64,000 nucleotides of DNA from Acetobacter fallax (GTDB lineage: Bacteria; Pseudomonadota; Alphaproteobacteria; Acetobacterales; Acetobacteraceae). Location of the stretch: positions 1-64,000 of the forward strand of contig NZ_WOSX01000011.1 in assembly GCF_011516735.1 (NCBI RefSeq), read 5' to 3'. The notes under the pieces were generated by a model that saw nothing but the letters and a program-made list of their open reading frames with translations, ran no database searches and had not been told where the DNA came from. Shown piece by piece: positions 1 to 8,758 of this stretch; the first letter of the stretch is position 1, and each line of letters starts with the position of its first letter. Both the position numbers and the translations under genes were made by a program.

Positions 1-456
1 CACGGCCATGCCGAGACCGGCCGAGATCGAGGTGGAGGAGTGAGCCGCGCCGAACGGATCGTATTCGCTCTCCGAGCGCCGGGTGAAGCCCGACAGGCCG
101 CCTGGCTGACGTAGCGTGCGGATCCGGTCGCGACGGCCGGTCAGGATCTTGTGTGGATAAGCCTGATGGCCGACATCCCAGATCACCCGGTCATCAGGCG
201 TATCAAACACAGCGTGCAGCGCGACGGTCAGTTCAACCACCCCGAGCGAGGCTCCAAGGTGACCGCCAGTCGTCGAAACCGTGTCAACCGTCTCCGAACG
301 GAGCTCGTCCGCAACCTGCTTCAGCTGATCCGTCGACAAATTCCGTAAATCAACCGGATAATCTACCCGGTCCAGTAACGGAAAACGTCCCCGGGAGGGG
401 ATAGTCTGCTGCGTCGTTTCATCGGGTGTCGATGAAACTGCCTTGCCGTGAGCCAT
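1..456 (-). CDS. dxs: 1-deoxy-D-xylulose-5-phosphate synthase, N-terminal part
   Basis: Only the first 152 codons are present; the gene runs off the left edge. Dxs condenses pyruvate and glyceraldehyde-3-phosphate in a thiamine-diphosphate-dependent reaction, the entry step of the MEP isoprenoid pathway. Reading leftward from ATG at 456, the protein reaches [16 protein letters not shown] and then [38 protein letters not shown] and [20 protein letters not shown], the conserved N-terminal blocks of Dxs including the cofactor-site HQAYPHK histidine. About 25 poorly conserved residues precede them. It is divergent from hpnH, a hopanoid gene that uses MEP-derived isoprenoids, and ispDF lies further right in the window. 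Family assignment is very safe; completeness cannot be judged. Confidence 0.95.
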   Translation of the reverse strand, partial: MAHGKAVSSTPDETTQQTIPSRGRFPLLDRVDYPVDLRNLSTDQLKQVADELRSETVDTVSTTGGHLGASLGVVELTVALHAVFDTPDDRVIWDVGHQAYPHKILTGRRDRIRTLRQPGGLSGFTRRSESEYDPFGAAHSSTSISAGLGMAV

Positions 457-926
457 TGATGTCACATCCGTCTGGTTTCGCCGGGAAGACGCGCATGACC
501 GAAAAACCGGATCATGCCACGCCGGAATTTGCATGAGGTCCCTGAGGACGCCCGGACTTCTTCCTGACGCAGGGCCAGGAGAGAACATCTTCTGCATATT
601 CCGTTGAGGCGAATGAAAAAAACAGGTCCGAAACCGGCTGTCCTGTTGGTCGCGTTTCCTCTGTTCTGACAAGCATGGAATTTCGATTGGCTTGTCTGTG
701 TGCTATTAATGCAACATATCTGCAATCAGGTCTTGAGTGCCCGAAAGGGATTATCCTATAGCCGACGCATTCAGACATCGTGGTGCCGTATATTCGCACG
801 CGGGCCATGTGTTGTCCGCAAGCCTGAGCCACGAGACGGTTTCTATTCTTTATCCCGGACATGGCCATATATATGTCCGCAACATGACAGGCAGTCGGTG
901 ACGTGCCGACTTAGGAGCAGAGCGTA
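457..926. other. dxs-hpnH divergent intergenic region
   Basis: This 470-base gap separates two divergently transcribed genes and must hold both promoters. I see no convincing gene in it: the short frames have no homology I recognise and overlap one another. A ribosome-binding sequence TTAGGAGC lies just ahead of the hpnH start. No -35/-10 pair is clear enough to call. Confidence 0.5.
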
Positions 927-2126
927 ATGGCGGTACCTTTGATGCAGGCCGTCCGGGTCGGCGCATATGTCGTCAAGCAGCATATTACCGGACGTAAACG
1001 TTATCCACTTGTGCTCATGCTCGAGCCATTGTTCCGGTGTAATCTCGCATGCGCGGGTTGTGGCAAGATCGATTATCCGGCTGCCATCCTCAATCAGCGT
1101 CTGAGCATGCAGGAATGTCTCGACGCTGATGCGGAAGCGGGCGCGCCGGTTATTGCAATCGCTGGCGGAGAGCCGCTTTTGCATAAGGAAATGCCTCAGA
1201 TCACCCGGGCGCTGATCGAGCGAAAGAAATACGTTTATCTCTGCACGAACGCTCTTCTCCTTGAGAAGAAGATGGACGATTACGAGCCAAGCCCGTTCTT
1301 CTCATGGGACGTGCATCTTGATGGTGACAGGGAGATGCACGATGCATCCGTCTGTCAGGATGGCGTTTATGAGCGTGCGGTCGCGGCAATCAAAAAAGCC
1401 AAGGCGCGTGGCTTCCGTATCTCTATCAACTGCACTCTTTTCGATGGTGCGGATCCCAAGCGTGTGGCTTCGTTCTTTGATGAAGTTATGGCCATGGATG
1501 TCGATGGCATCATGACTGCGCCGGGTTATGCGTATGAACGTGCGCCTGATCAGGAGCATTTCCTGAACAGGCAGAAGACCAAACAGCTCTTCCGTGACAT
1601 CTTCCGCCTCGGAAAGGGCCATAAGTGGCGTTTCACACAGTCACCCCTGTTCCTGAACTTCCTTGCTGGTAACGAGACCTACCACTGCACCCCATGGGGT
1701 AAACCACTCCGCAATGTCTTCGGCTGGCAGCGTCCGTGCTATTTGCTGGGTGAGGGATATGCCAAATCGTTCGACGAACTGATGAACGACACAAAGTGGG
1801 ATGATTACGGCACTGGCAACTACGAAAAGTGCGCCGACTGCATGGTCCATTCAGGCTACGAGTCGACAGCCGTGATGGACGCCGTTCGTCGTCCCTGGCA
1901 TATCGCCAAGGTTGCGCTGTTTGGACCTGAGACCGAGAAGCCGATGGCTCCGGAGATCTCTCTCGCTAACCAGCGTCCGGCACAGTACGTCTACGCTGAG
2001 CAGGTTGAAGAGCAGATGCAGGAAATATCAGCTCGCAAAAAACCAGCCAGAATGCCGCGTGTGACGACCGTTGTCAGCGCATCGGCTGACCAGAATTCGG
2101 CTGTTCCGGCTGATGCAGCTGACTGA
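927..2126 (+). CDS. hpnH: Adenosyl-hopene transferase, radical SAM protein HpnH
   Basis: HpnH joins the 5'-deoxyadenosyl group of S-adenosylmethionine to diploptene, the first step in extending hopanoids to C35 bacteriohopanepolyols. The 399-residue protein carries the radical-SAM cluster motif CNLACAGC (Cys38, Cys42, Cys45), followed by the SAM-binding stretch IAGGEPLLH. Further on it has a cysteine-bearing region with CADCMVHSGYE, typical of HpnH. The last 40 or so residues are an Ala/Arg-rich tail of low conservation. The ATG at 927 has a good ribosome-binding site (AGGAG) 9 bases upstream. Hopanoids are abundant in acetic acid bacteria and contribute to acid and ethanol tolerance, which fits the proposed host. 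A rho-independent terminator follows, so it is probably monocistronic. Confidence 0.95.
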   Translation: MAVPLMQAVRVGAYVVKQHITGRKRYPLVLMLEPLFRCNLACAGCGKIDYPAAILNQRLSMQECLDADAEAGAPVIAIAGGEPLLHKEMPQITRALIERKKYVYLCTNALLLEKKMDDYEPSPFFSWDVHLDGDREMHDASVCQDGVYERAVAAIKKAKARGFRISINCTLFDGADPKRVASFFDEVMAMDVDGIMTAPGYAYERAPDQEHFLNRQKTKQLFRDIFRLGKGHKWRFTQSPLFLNFLAGNETYHCTPWGKPLRNVFGWQRPCYLLGEGYAKSFDELMNDTKWDDYGTGNYEKCADCMVHSGYESTAVMDAVRRPWHIAKVALFGPETEKPMAPEISLANQRPAQYVYAEQVEEQMQEISARKKPARMPRVTTVVSASADQNSAVPADAAD

Positions 2127-2162
2127 ATTACGCGGCGTTTTCTAATCCGTCGATATAGCGAC

Positions 2163-2201
2163 AAAAAGGGGGCGGAACCTGTCGGTTCAGTCCCCTTTTT
2201 T
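2163..2201 (+). terminator. Rho-independent terminator after hpnH
   Basis: AAAAAGGGG (2163-2171) pairs with CCCCTTTTT (2192-2200), enclosing a smaller GAACC/GGTTC hairpin, and a run of T follows directly. It lies between the hpnH stop and the next gene. Confidence 0.85.
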
Positions 2202-2218
2202 GTACATTTCCAGGTGTC

Positions 2219-3508
2219 ATGACTCTTTCCATTCTCATCATCCTTCTCCTCGTTGTGCTCAACGGTATCTTCGCGATGGGGGAACTCGCACTGATTTCGG
2301 TGAAGCGTCCCAGACTCGTTATTCTGCATGGGCAGGGCGTGCGCGGAGCGGATCGTGCTCTCAAGCTGGCGGACGATCCGCAGAGTTTTCTGCCGACCGT
2401 CCAGGTTGGTATGACACTCGTTTCCATCCTTGAAGGCACGTTTGGCGGTATAAAAATCGAAGCTGCACTGACGCCCTGGCTGGAAACTTTTCCTGCTCTG
2501 CGTCCTTTTGCCGCTGATATTTCGATGATCGTGGTGGTGCTTGCCATTACGAGTCTGATGCTCGTACTTGGCGAACTGGTGCCGAAACAGCTCGCCCTGC
2601 AATATCCTGAACGGATAGCCGCCCGGCTTGCTGTGCCGCTTGATTTGCTGGCGACGATTGTGCGCCCGATCGTCTGGGTGCTGCGGCAGTCCTCCGATCT
2701 GGTGCTGCGGCTCATGCATGTGGCGCCAGCAGATAAACGAGCCCTGACAGAAGAGGAGTTGCGCGCGGTCCTGGCCGAGGGTGCTCAGTCAGGTGTCCTC
2801 GAACACGAGGAGCGCACAATGATCGAGCGTCTTCTGCGTCTCGCGGATCGTCCGGTGCGCGCCATCATGACGCCTCGCAACGAAATCAGCTGGATTGAGC
2901 GGCATGCCGGACGTGACGTGCTTGTGTCGACTTTGCGTTCGACGACCTATTCGCGTCTCGTTGTGTGTGAGGATGGTGTCGACAATCCTGTCGGCGTCAT
3001 TCTGGCGCGCGATATGCTGGATCGGCTGCTCGACGGGATGCCTGTTTCGATTGAGGCGGGATTGCGCCAGCCCGTTGTCGTCCCGGATACTATTTCAGCA
3101 CTCGATATGCTGGAGAGGATGCGTTCCATCCCGCTTGGTATCGCTCTCGTTGTTGATGAATACGGTTCGTTTGAAGGTATTGTAACGGCGTCTGATCTGT
3201 TCGGGGCGATCGTCGGTGAGGTCAGCGAACACGGTCAGCATAGTGTTCTGGAAGCAAAAGCTGGCGACGTAGTCATTCTTGAAGGAGCAGAGCCGGCTGA
3301 CGAGGTGAGGGATCGTCTTAGTCTGGGTGAATTGCCCGGAGAAGGCGATTACCACACTCTTGGCGGCCTGATTCTCGCTCTGTTGCGGCGCGTGCCGGCG
3401 GTCGGAGATAAGGTGGTGTTCTCCGGCTGGCTGTTCGAGGTGCTGGAGATGGATGGACGGCGCGTCACGCGAGTGCGCGCAAGCAGGCAGGCACTCGCGG
3501 AGAACTGA
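2219..3508 (+). CDS. CNNM/CorC-family membrane protein with CBS pair (HlyC/CorC-type)
   Basis: A 429-residue inner-membrane protein of the CNNM (DUF21) - CBS pair - CorC_HlyC architecture. It starts with a membrane segment (about residues 3-22) and the conserved GELALISVKRPRL stretch, has further membrane segments near residues 95-120 and 135-155 with GELVPKQLAL between them, then two CBS motifs (from about residue 205, with IMTPRNEISWI and VDEYGSFEGIVTASDL), and a C-terminal CorC_HlyC domain ending in VTRVRAS. Members are linked to Mg2+/Co2+ transport or resistance; older annotation calls them hemolysins, which is not supported functionally. The start ATG lies 18 bases after the upstream terminator, so the transcript start must be close by or read-through must occur. 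The substrate is unknown. Confidence 0.85.
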   Translation: MTLSILIILLLVVLNGIFAMGELALISVKRPRLVILHGQGVRGADRALKLADDPQSFLPTVQVGMTLVSILEGTFGGIKIEAALTPWLETFPALRPFAADISMIVVVLAITSLMLVLGELVPKQLALQYPERIAARLAVPLDLLATIVRPIVWVLRQSSDLVLRLMHVAPADKRALTEEELRAVLAEGAQSGVLEHEERTMIERLLRLADRPVRAIMTPRNEISWIERHAGRDVLVSTLRSTTYSRLVVCEDGVDNPVGVILARDMLDRLLDGMPVSIEAGLRQPVVVPDTISALDMLERMRSIPLGIALVVDEYGSFEGIVTASDLFGAIVGEVSEHGQHSVLEAKAGDVVILEGAEPADEVRDRLSLGELPGEGDYHTLGGLILALLRRVPAVGDKVVFSGWLFEVLEMDGRRVTRVRASRQALAEN

Positions 3509-3680
3509 GAGTAAGACACAGGTTAATCAGGTCCTTAAGCAGCGGACCTGCCGATTGCCTTGTGTGAGGCTGGCCGGGCTCTGCTCCGGAGCCGGGCAAA
3601 GGCTGTCTTTGCCAGACAGGTTTATTATCAGCAGGCCGGAGTGCAGGGGGCTGTGGTCCGTTTATTTACGGCCTCTGGTA

Positions 3681-4355
3681 TCACTCAGCCGCGGCACGCA
3701 GTCCCATGCCGCCTGCAAGCGGGCAGAGTGGCAGGGCGCCGATCAGAAAGGCCATAAGGAGCTCAAGATCGGGCGCAAAGGGGAGGCCGGTCCGTGCCGC
3801 ATCAACAGCCGCCGCACCAAAGATGAGGGCTGGTGTGACCAGAGGCAGAACGAGAAGCGGCAACAGCACTCCGCCGCGCCTTGCGCCGAGCACGATCGAG
3901 GCTGCCATGCCGCCAACAAGAGACAGAACAATGGTTCCGGGAATGAGGCCCGCCATCAGCACGGGAAGTGCTGAGAACGGGAGCCCCAGCATCATCGCCA
4001 TTGGCGCGGAGGCGACGAGCAATGGCAGCCCCGTGGTGAACCAGTGCGCTGTCATCTTTGCGAGAGCGACCAGAGAAGGCGGCAGACCGAGGAGTAGTAA
4101 CTGATCCAGCGAACCGTCTTCCAGCTCAGAACCGAACAGCCGATCAAGGGGCAGTAAAGCCGCGAGCAGAGCGCAAACCCAGATCACGCCCGGTGCCATG
4201 CGGCGCAGTAATTCCGGTGAAGGACCTAGCGCAAGCGGGAACAGGGCACCTGCCAGAATGAAAAACAGAACGGCGCCGAGTGTGTCGGCGCCATGACGAA
4301 GCGCCAGACGGAGGTCTCGTGCCACGATCGCGGCGAACAGGCTGCCGGCACTCAT
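3681..4355 (-). CDS. ccmB: Heme exporter protein CcmB
   Basis: A 224-residue integral membrane protein with about six hydrophobic segments, the membrane part of the CcmABC(D) complex that supplies heme to CcmE during System I cytochrome c maturation. Near the N-terminus it has the family features RDLRLALRHGADTLGAVLFF and then DRLFGSELEDGSLDQLLL. The start at 4355 overlaps the ccmA stop by four bases (ATGA), so the pair is translationally coupled. The open frame extends upstream past 4355, but that part is an out-of-frame shadow of ccmA. The remaining ccm genes are not in the window. Periplasmic cytochromes c serve the membrane dehydrogenases typical of acetic acid bacteria. Confidence 0.92.
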   Translation of the reverse strand: MSAGSLFAAIVARDLRLALRHGADTLGAVLFFILAGALFPLALGPSPELLRRMAPGVIWVCALLAALLPLDRLFGSELEDGSLDQLLLLGLPPSLVALAKMTAHWFTTGLPLLVASAPMAMMLGLPFSALPVLMAGLIPGTIVLSLVGGMAASIVLGARRGGVLLPLLVLPLVTPALIFGAAAVDAARTGLPFAPDLELLMAFLIGALPLCPLAGGMGLRAAAE

Positions 4356-4912
4356 GGGACATCCTCCCACCCTGTCAGATCCACGAGCGGCGCGCCTGGC
4401 AAGGTCAGGTGACGCACATTGTCCAGCGGTAACGGAACATGAGTCGTGGCAATCACCATGCCACCTGCGGCACGGTGCTGTGCCAGTGCGATTCCGAGTC
4501 GCTCCACGGATCGTGCATCCAGTCCCAGACTCGGCTCGTCCAGAAGCCAGAGTGGAGCCTGAGCCAGCACAACACGAGTCAGAGCTGCGCGCCGCTTCTG
4601 GCCCGCTGAAAACAACCGGACCGGCACATGAGCGAGGTTTGTGAGATCGAAGATGGCGCACGCATCGTCCAGAGACTCGCCGCGGGCGAAGAGCGCAAGG
4701 TTCTCTGCCAGTGTCAGTCCAGACTTGAGTGCATCCTGATGTCCAAGATAGGCGATATGCGCCGCGTGCATGGCTACATCCGCGAGAATGTCAGAGTTCT
4801 GCCAGAGCAGGCGTCCTGCATCCGGGCGTCGCAGCCCGGCCAGAACGCGAAGTAATGTGGACTTACCTGCTCCGTTAGGGCCGGTGAGCAACAGGGCCTC
4901 TCCGGCGCTCAT
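4352..4912 (-). CDS. ccmA: Heme ABC exporter ATP-binding protein CcmA (start uncertain)
   Basis: ATPase of the CcmAB heme-handling complex: Walker A GPNGAGKST, signature FSAGQKRRAAL, Walker B LWLLDEPSLGLD and a switch histidine in IATTHVPL are all present. From the ATG at 4912 the protein has 186 residues, short for CcmA (about 200-210). The same frame carries convincing ABC N-terminal sequence upstream (ILSAENISVFRGERLVLDEV, roughly 4970 to 4913), but between the in-frame TAA near 5023 and 4912 there is no ATG, GTG or TTG. An ATG at 4992 is in another frame, 80 bases upstream. Either a rare start (ATT, ATC or CTG) is used or one base is missing. The given start is the conservative one. Confidence 0.85.
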   Translation of the reverse strand: MSAGEALLLTGPNGAGKSTLLRVLAGLRRPDAGRLLWQNSDILADVAMHAAHIAYLGHQDALKSGLTLAENLALFARGESLDDACAIFDLTNLAHVPVRLFSAGQKRRAALTRVVLAQAPLWLLDEPSLGLDARSVERLGIALAQHRAAGGMVIATTHVPLPLDNVRHLTLPGAPLVDLTGWEDVP

Positions 4913-5241
4913 CGTGAGGCTGACCTCGTCGAGAACGAGTCGTTCGCCCCGGAAGACAGAGATGTTTTCCGCAGACAGGATTGGATCGTCATGGAACGGG
5001 GCCGAAATTGGAGTGATCCCTTAATTGTGACCGGAAACAGCCCCGTCCGGGCCTGTGCTCGCGTTCTCGTGGTCGCCGGTGTGCTTGTGCCAGGACCCTT
5101 CGCCGGTATGTTCTAGCGCCGATCAGAGATCAAGCCGGCGACCGGGGTTAGTCCCGGGGAAAGGCGTGCATCGCAGACCGTGATGTGACGCTGCCGGTAT
5201 CGACATGCCAGCGGGATGCTGTTGTCGCGGAGGAAGTTTAC

Positions 5242-7938
5242 ATGAAAGCGGTTGGGCACGATTCGTTGAAAACCGGGCGCGAGCTCAAGGTTGACGGCAA
5301 GACCTACCATTATTTCTCGATCCCTGAGGCCGAGAAGACCATTGGCGACGTAAGCCGCCTTCCGGTCAGCCTCAAGGTGCTGCTTGAGAACGTGCTGCGT
5401 TTCGAGGACGGGCGCTCCTACACGCAGGACGATGCAAAATCGATCGCAGGCTGGCTGCCGAAGGGCAGCAGCACGAAGGAAGTGCCGTTCAAGCCTTCAC
5501 GCATTCTCATGCAGGATTTTACCGGTGTTCCGGGTGTTGTTGATCTTGCTGCGATGCGGGACGGAATTGTCCAGCTCAAGGGTGACCCGGACAAGGTGAA
5601 CCCGCTTGTGCCCGTCAATCTCGTGATTGATCACTCGGTCATGGTCGACGTTTATGGCACGAAGGATGCTCTGCAGAAGAACATCACCATCGAGTTCGAC
5701 CGGAACGGCGAGCGTTATGCGTTCCTCCGGTGGGGCCAGGAAGCGTTCAAGAACTTCTCGGTGGTTCCGCCTGATACCGGTATCTGCCATCAGGTGAATC
5801 TTGAGCACATCGCTCAGGTCGCATGGACGGCTGAGGTTGGCGGCAAGGAATACGTCTACCCTGACACGCTGTTCGGCACGGATTCGCACACCACGATGGT
5901 GAACGGTCTTGGCGTGCTCGGCTGGGGCGTGGGCGGTATCGAGGCTGAGGCGGCCATGCTTGGTCAGCCGATCGCCATGCTGATCCCGGACGTGATCGGC
6001 TTCCGTCTGACCGGCAAGATGCCTGAGGGCGCGACAGCGACCGATCTGGTGCTGACGGTGACGCAGATGCTCCGCAAGAAGGGCGTTGTCGGTAAATTCG
6101 TTGAGTTCTTTGGTCCTGCGCTTGATCATCTGCCGGTTGCTGACCGTGCGACGATTGCGAACATGGCACCGGAATACGGCGCGACCTGCGGCTTCTTCCC
6201 GGTTGATAAACTGACGCTGGAATACCTGCATGAGACGGGTCGCGACGCGCACCGCCTGAAGCTGGTTGAGGAATACTACAAGGCGCAGGGGATGTTCCGT
6301 ACATCCGAGACTGCTGAGCCTGTGTTCACTGACACCCTGGAGCTCGATCTTTCGACGGTTGTTCCTTCGATCTCGGGTCCGAAGCGTCCTCAGGATCGTG
6401 TTGTTCTGACCGATGCCACGACGGCTTTTGAGAAAGAGCTGGTTTCGGGGCTCGGCGTTCCGGCGAACGATGCACACAAACAGGCGAAGGTTGCGGGAAC
6501 GAACTACGAGATCGGTCATGGCGATGTTGTTATCGCGGCGATCACGTCCTGCACCAACACGTCGAACCCTGCGGTGCTGATTGCTGCCGGTCTGGTGGCC
6601 CGTAAGGCGCGTGCTCTCGGACTGATGCCGAAGCCATGGGTGAAGACGTCGCTGGCGCCGGGGTCTCAGGTTGTCACGGATTATCTGAACCGTGCGAACC
6701 TGACGGAAGATCTCGATGCACTGGGCTTCAACACGGTTGGTTACGGCTGCACGACCTGCATCGGTAACTCCGGTCCGCTGGCTGACAATATTGTTGACGC
6801 CATTGAGGACAACAAGCTGGTCGCAGTTTCGGTGCTTTCGGGCAATCGTAACTTTGAAGGCCGTATCTCACCCAACGTGAGAGCGAACTACCTCGCCAGC
6901 CCGCCACTGGTGGTGGCTTACTCGCTGCTCGGCACGATGCGTAAGGATATCACGAAGGAGCCGCTCGGCACGTCTAAGGACGGCAAACCGGTTTACCTGA
7001 AGGACATCTGGCCGACGAACAAGGAAATCGCTGCCCTGATCGGGTCGTCGATCAACCGCGAAGAGTTCATCAAGCGCTACAAGGACGTGTCGAAGGGCAC
7101 GAAAGAGTGGCAGGATCTCAAGGTTGCGACGGGGTCCGAGACCTACAAGTGGGATCACAAATCGACCTACGTGCAGGATCCTCCGTACTTCAAGGATATG
7201 GCTGTCGATCCAGGTAAGGGCGGAGGCAACATCTCCGGGGCGCGCGTTCTTGCTGTGCTGGGCGACAACATCACGACCGACCACATCTCTCCGGCAGGTT
7301 CGATCAAGAAGGATTCGCCTGCCGGCAAATACCTGATCGAGCATGGCGTAGAGGCGAAGGACTTCAATTCCTACGGTTCACGTCGCGGTAACGACCGGAT
7401 CATGGTGCGTGGCACGTTTGCCAATATCCGCATCAAGAACGAGATGCTTCCAGGCACAGAGGGCGGGCTCTCGAAACACTTCCCTGATGGCAAGGAAGGC
7501 TTCATCTACGATGTGGCCATGGAGTACAAAAAAGAGCACGTGCCTCTCGTCGTCTTCGGCGGCAAGGAATACGGCATGGGTTCGTCGCGTGACTGGGCTG
7601 CGAAGGGCACCCTGCTTCTCGGCATCAAGGCCGTGATTACAGAAAGCTTCGAGCGTATCCATCGTTCCAACCTGGTAGGCATGGGCGTTCTGCCGCTGCT
7701 CTTCAAGGAAGGGACGACACGCAAGACGCTCGGCCTGAAGGGCGACGAAGTCATCGATATCAAGGGGCTTGAGAAAATCACTCCCCGGATGGACGTGACG
7801 ATGGTCATTCATCGCGCCGATGGAAAGACCGAAGAGGTGCCTCTCCTCTGCCGTATCGATACTCTGGACGAGGTCGAATATTACCGGCATGGTGGTATTC
7901 TTCAGTATGTTCTGCGTGGGATGCTTAAGGCTGCCTGA
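5242..7938 (+). CDS. acnA: Aconitate hydratase AcnA
   Basis: Interconverts citrate and isocitrate in the TCA cycle. The 898-residue protein has the expected length for AcnA/IRP-type aconitases. The three [4Fe-4S] ligands are visible: Cys437 in SCTNTSNP, and Cys503 and Cys506 in [14 protein letters not shown]. The swivel domain contains [13 protein letters not shown] and [16 protein letters not shown] chose ATG 5242 because it follows a strong ribosome-binding site (GGAGGA) and gives the family N-terminus ([15 protein letters not shown]); an open frame reaches back to 5185 but adds unrelated residues. A strong terminator follows. In acetic acid bacteria aconitase activity is tied to acetate resistance and overoxidation, a known family fact not demonstrated here. 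Confidence 0.97.
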   Translation: MKAVGHDSLKTGRELKVDGKTYHYFSIPEAEKTIGDVSRLPVSLKVLLENVLRFEDGRSYTQDDAKSIAGWLPKGSSTKEVPFKPSRILMQDFTGVPGVVDLAAMRDGIVQLKGDPDKVNPLVPVNLVIDHSVMVDVYGTKDALQKNITIEFDRNGERYAFLRWGQEAFKNFSVVPPDTGICHQVNLEHIAQVAWTAEVGGKEYVYPDTLFGTDSHTTMVNGLGVLGWGVGGIEAEAAMLGQPIAMLIPDVIGFRLTGKMPEGATATDLVLTVTQMLRKKGVVGKFVEFFGPALDHLPVADRATIANMAPEYGATCGFFPVDKLTLEYLHETGRDAHRLKLVEEYYKAQGMFRTSETAEPVFTDTLELDLSTVVPSISGPKRPQDRVVLTDATTAFEKELVSGLGVPANDAHKQAKVAGTNYEIGHGDVVIAAITSCTNTSNPAVLIAAGLVARKARALGLMPKPWVKTSLAPGSQVVTDYLNRANLTEDLDALGFNTVGYGCTTCIGNSGPLADNIVDAIEDNKLVAVSVLSGNRNFEGRISPNVRANYLASPPLVVAYSLLGTMRKDITKEPLGTSKDGKPVYLKDIWPTNKEIAALIGSSINREEFIKRYKDVSKGTKEWQDLKVATGSETYKWDHKSTYVQDPPYFKDMAVDPGKGGGNISGARVLAVLGDNITTDHISPAGSIKKDSPAGKYLIEHGVEAKDFNSYGSRRGNDRIMVRGTFANIRIKNEMLPGTEGGLSKHFPDGKEGFIYDVAMEYKKEHVPLVVFGGKEYGMGSSRDWAAKGTLLLGIKAVITESFERIHRSNLVGMGVLPLLFKEGTTRKTLGLKGDEVIDIKGLEKITPRMDVTMVIHRADGKTEEVPLLCRIDTLDEVEYYRHGGILQYVLRGMLKAA

Positions 7939-7969
7939 GACTTATCCGTCTTACGACGACCATGAAATT

Positions 7970-8000
7970 GCCGACCCGGTGGAAACCGGGTCGGCTTTTT
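7970..8000 (+). terminator. Rho-independent terminator after acnA
   Basis: A perfect 10-base stem, GCCGACCCGG (7970-7979) against CCGGGTCGGC (7986-7995), loop TGGAAA, then five T. It is one of the strongest terminators in the window. It overlaps the only conventional start codon available to the downstream ABC ATPase gene. Confidence 0.92.
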
Positions 8001-8758
8001 GCGTTGAGACGGTTCTGCGTGCGGAATCGCTCTGTAAATCTTTTGATTCCCATAAAGTCCTGCGCAATGTCTCTCTGACGGTCGAGCGAGGAGAACTTGT
8101 CTCGATTATCGGTCCATCGGGCTGTGGAAAATCAACCTTCCTGCGCTGTCTCAATTTTCTGGAAATTCCTGACAGCGGCGTCGTCACCATCGCGGATGAC
8201 AGTATTCGCCGTAACGGCGGCCCCTGGCGCTCATCGGATGAGGCTCTGGCCCATCAGTTGCGTGCGCATGTCGGTATGGTGTTCCAGTCTTTCAACCTGT
8301 TTCCTCACCGCACGGTGCTGGATAACGTTATGCTGGCACCGCGTGTGGTAAAGCATGTCACGCCGTCGGTTATTGAAGCCGAGGCCCGTGACCTTCTCGC
8401 CAAGGTTGGACTGGAAGCCGCGGCCCTGCGCTATCCCTCCACCCTTTCCGGCGGTCAGCAGCAGCGGGCTGCGATTGCCAGGGCGCTCGCCATGCGGCCA
8501 GATGTCATGCTGTATGACGAGCCAACCTCCGCGCTTGATCCGCGCGTCGCCGAAGAGGTGCTCGAAGTCATGCGCGCTCTCGACCGGGAGGGTATGACGC
8601 AAATTGTTGTCACCCATGACATGCGCTTTGCCCGTGCCGCTTCTGACCGGATTGTGTTCATGGAAAGCGGCGAGATCATCGAAATCGGTGACCCTGATGA
8701 GATGTGCCTGAACCCGAACGACCCCCGCACGAAAGAATTTCTCGGGGCATCGCTTTGA
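7979..8758 (+). CDS. Polar amino-acid ABC transporter, ATP-binding protein
   Basis: ATPase of a polar amino-acid uptake (PAAT/HisP-GlnQ type) importer. It shows Walker A GPSGCGKST, Q-loop MVFQSFNLFPHRTVLDN, signature LSGGQQQRAAIARAL, Walker B VMLYDEPTSALDP and the switch histidine in VVTHDMRFAR. ABC homology starts at about 8006 (ETVLRAESLCKSF). The only normal in-frame start after acnA is GTG at 7979, which lies in the left arm of the acnA terminator and gives 259 residues; no ATG, GTG or TTG is in frame between the terminator and the Walker A region. The true start may be non-canonical. The stop overlaps the next gene's TTG, so the two are coupled. Substrate unknown. Confidence 0.85.
   Translation: METGSAFCVETVLRAESLCKSFDSHKVLRNVSLTVERGELVSIIGPSGCGKSTFLRCLNFLEIPDSGVVTIADDSIRRNGGPWRSSDEALAHQLRAHVGMVFQSFNLFPHRTVLDNVMLAPRVVKHVTPSVIEAEARDLLAKVGLEAAALRYPSTLSGGQQQRAAIARALAMRPDVMLYDEPTSALDPRVAEEVLEVMRALDREGMTQIVVTHDMRFARAASDRIVFMESGEIIEIGDPDEMCLNPNDPRTKEFLGASL

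Noticed and set aside
151-160. DnaA box TGTGGATAA in dxs and another at the end of bioA (43538-43546)
   Set aside because: Single boxes in coding sequence, no clustering; chance occurrence is likely.
2219-3508. Calling the CNNM/CorC protein a hemolysin
   Set aside because: The name is historical; domain content supports a CNNM-type ion transporter or regulator.
4356-4661. N-terminal extension of ccmB to 4661
   Set aside because: It overlaps ccmA out of frame, is Ser/Arg/Cys-rich and non-membrane, and family homology starts at 4355.
5497-6519. A 340-codon open frame on the minus strand under acnA
   Set aside because: It is a codon-bias shadow of the strongly supported aconitase gene, rich in Arg/His with no domain or ribosome-binding site. 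Similar antisense frames under nusA, infB, fusA and bioCD were dropped for the same reason.
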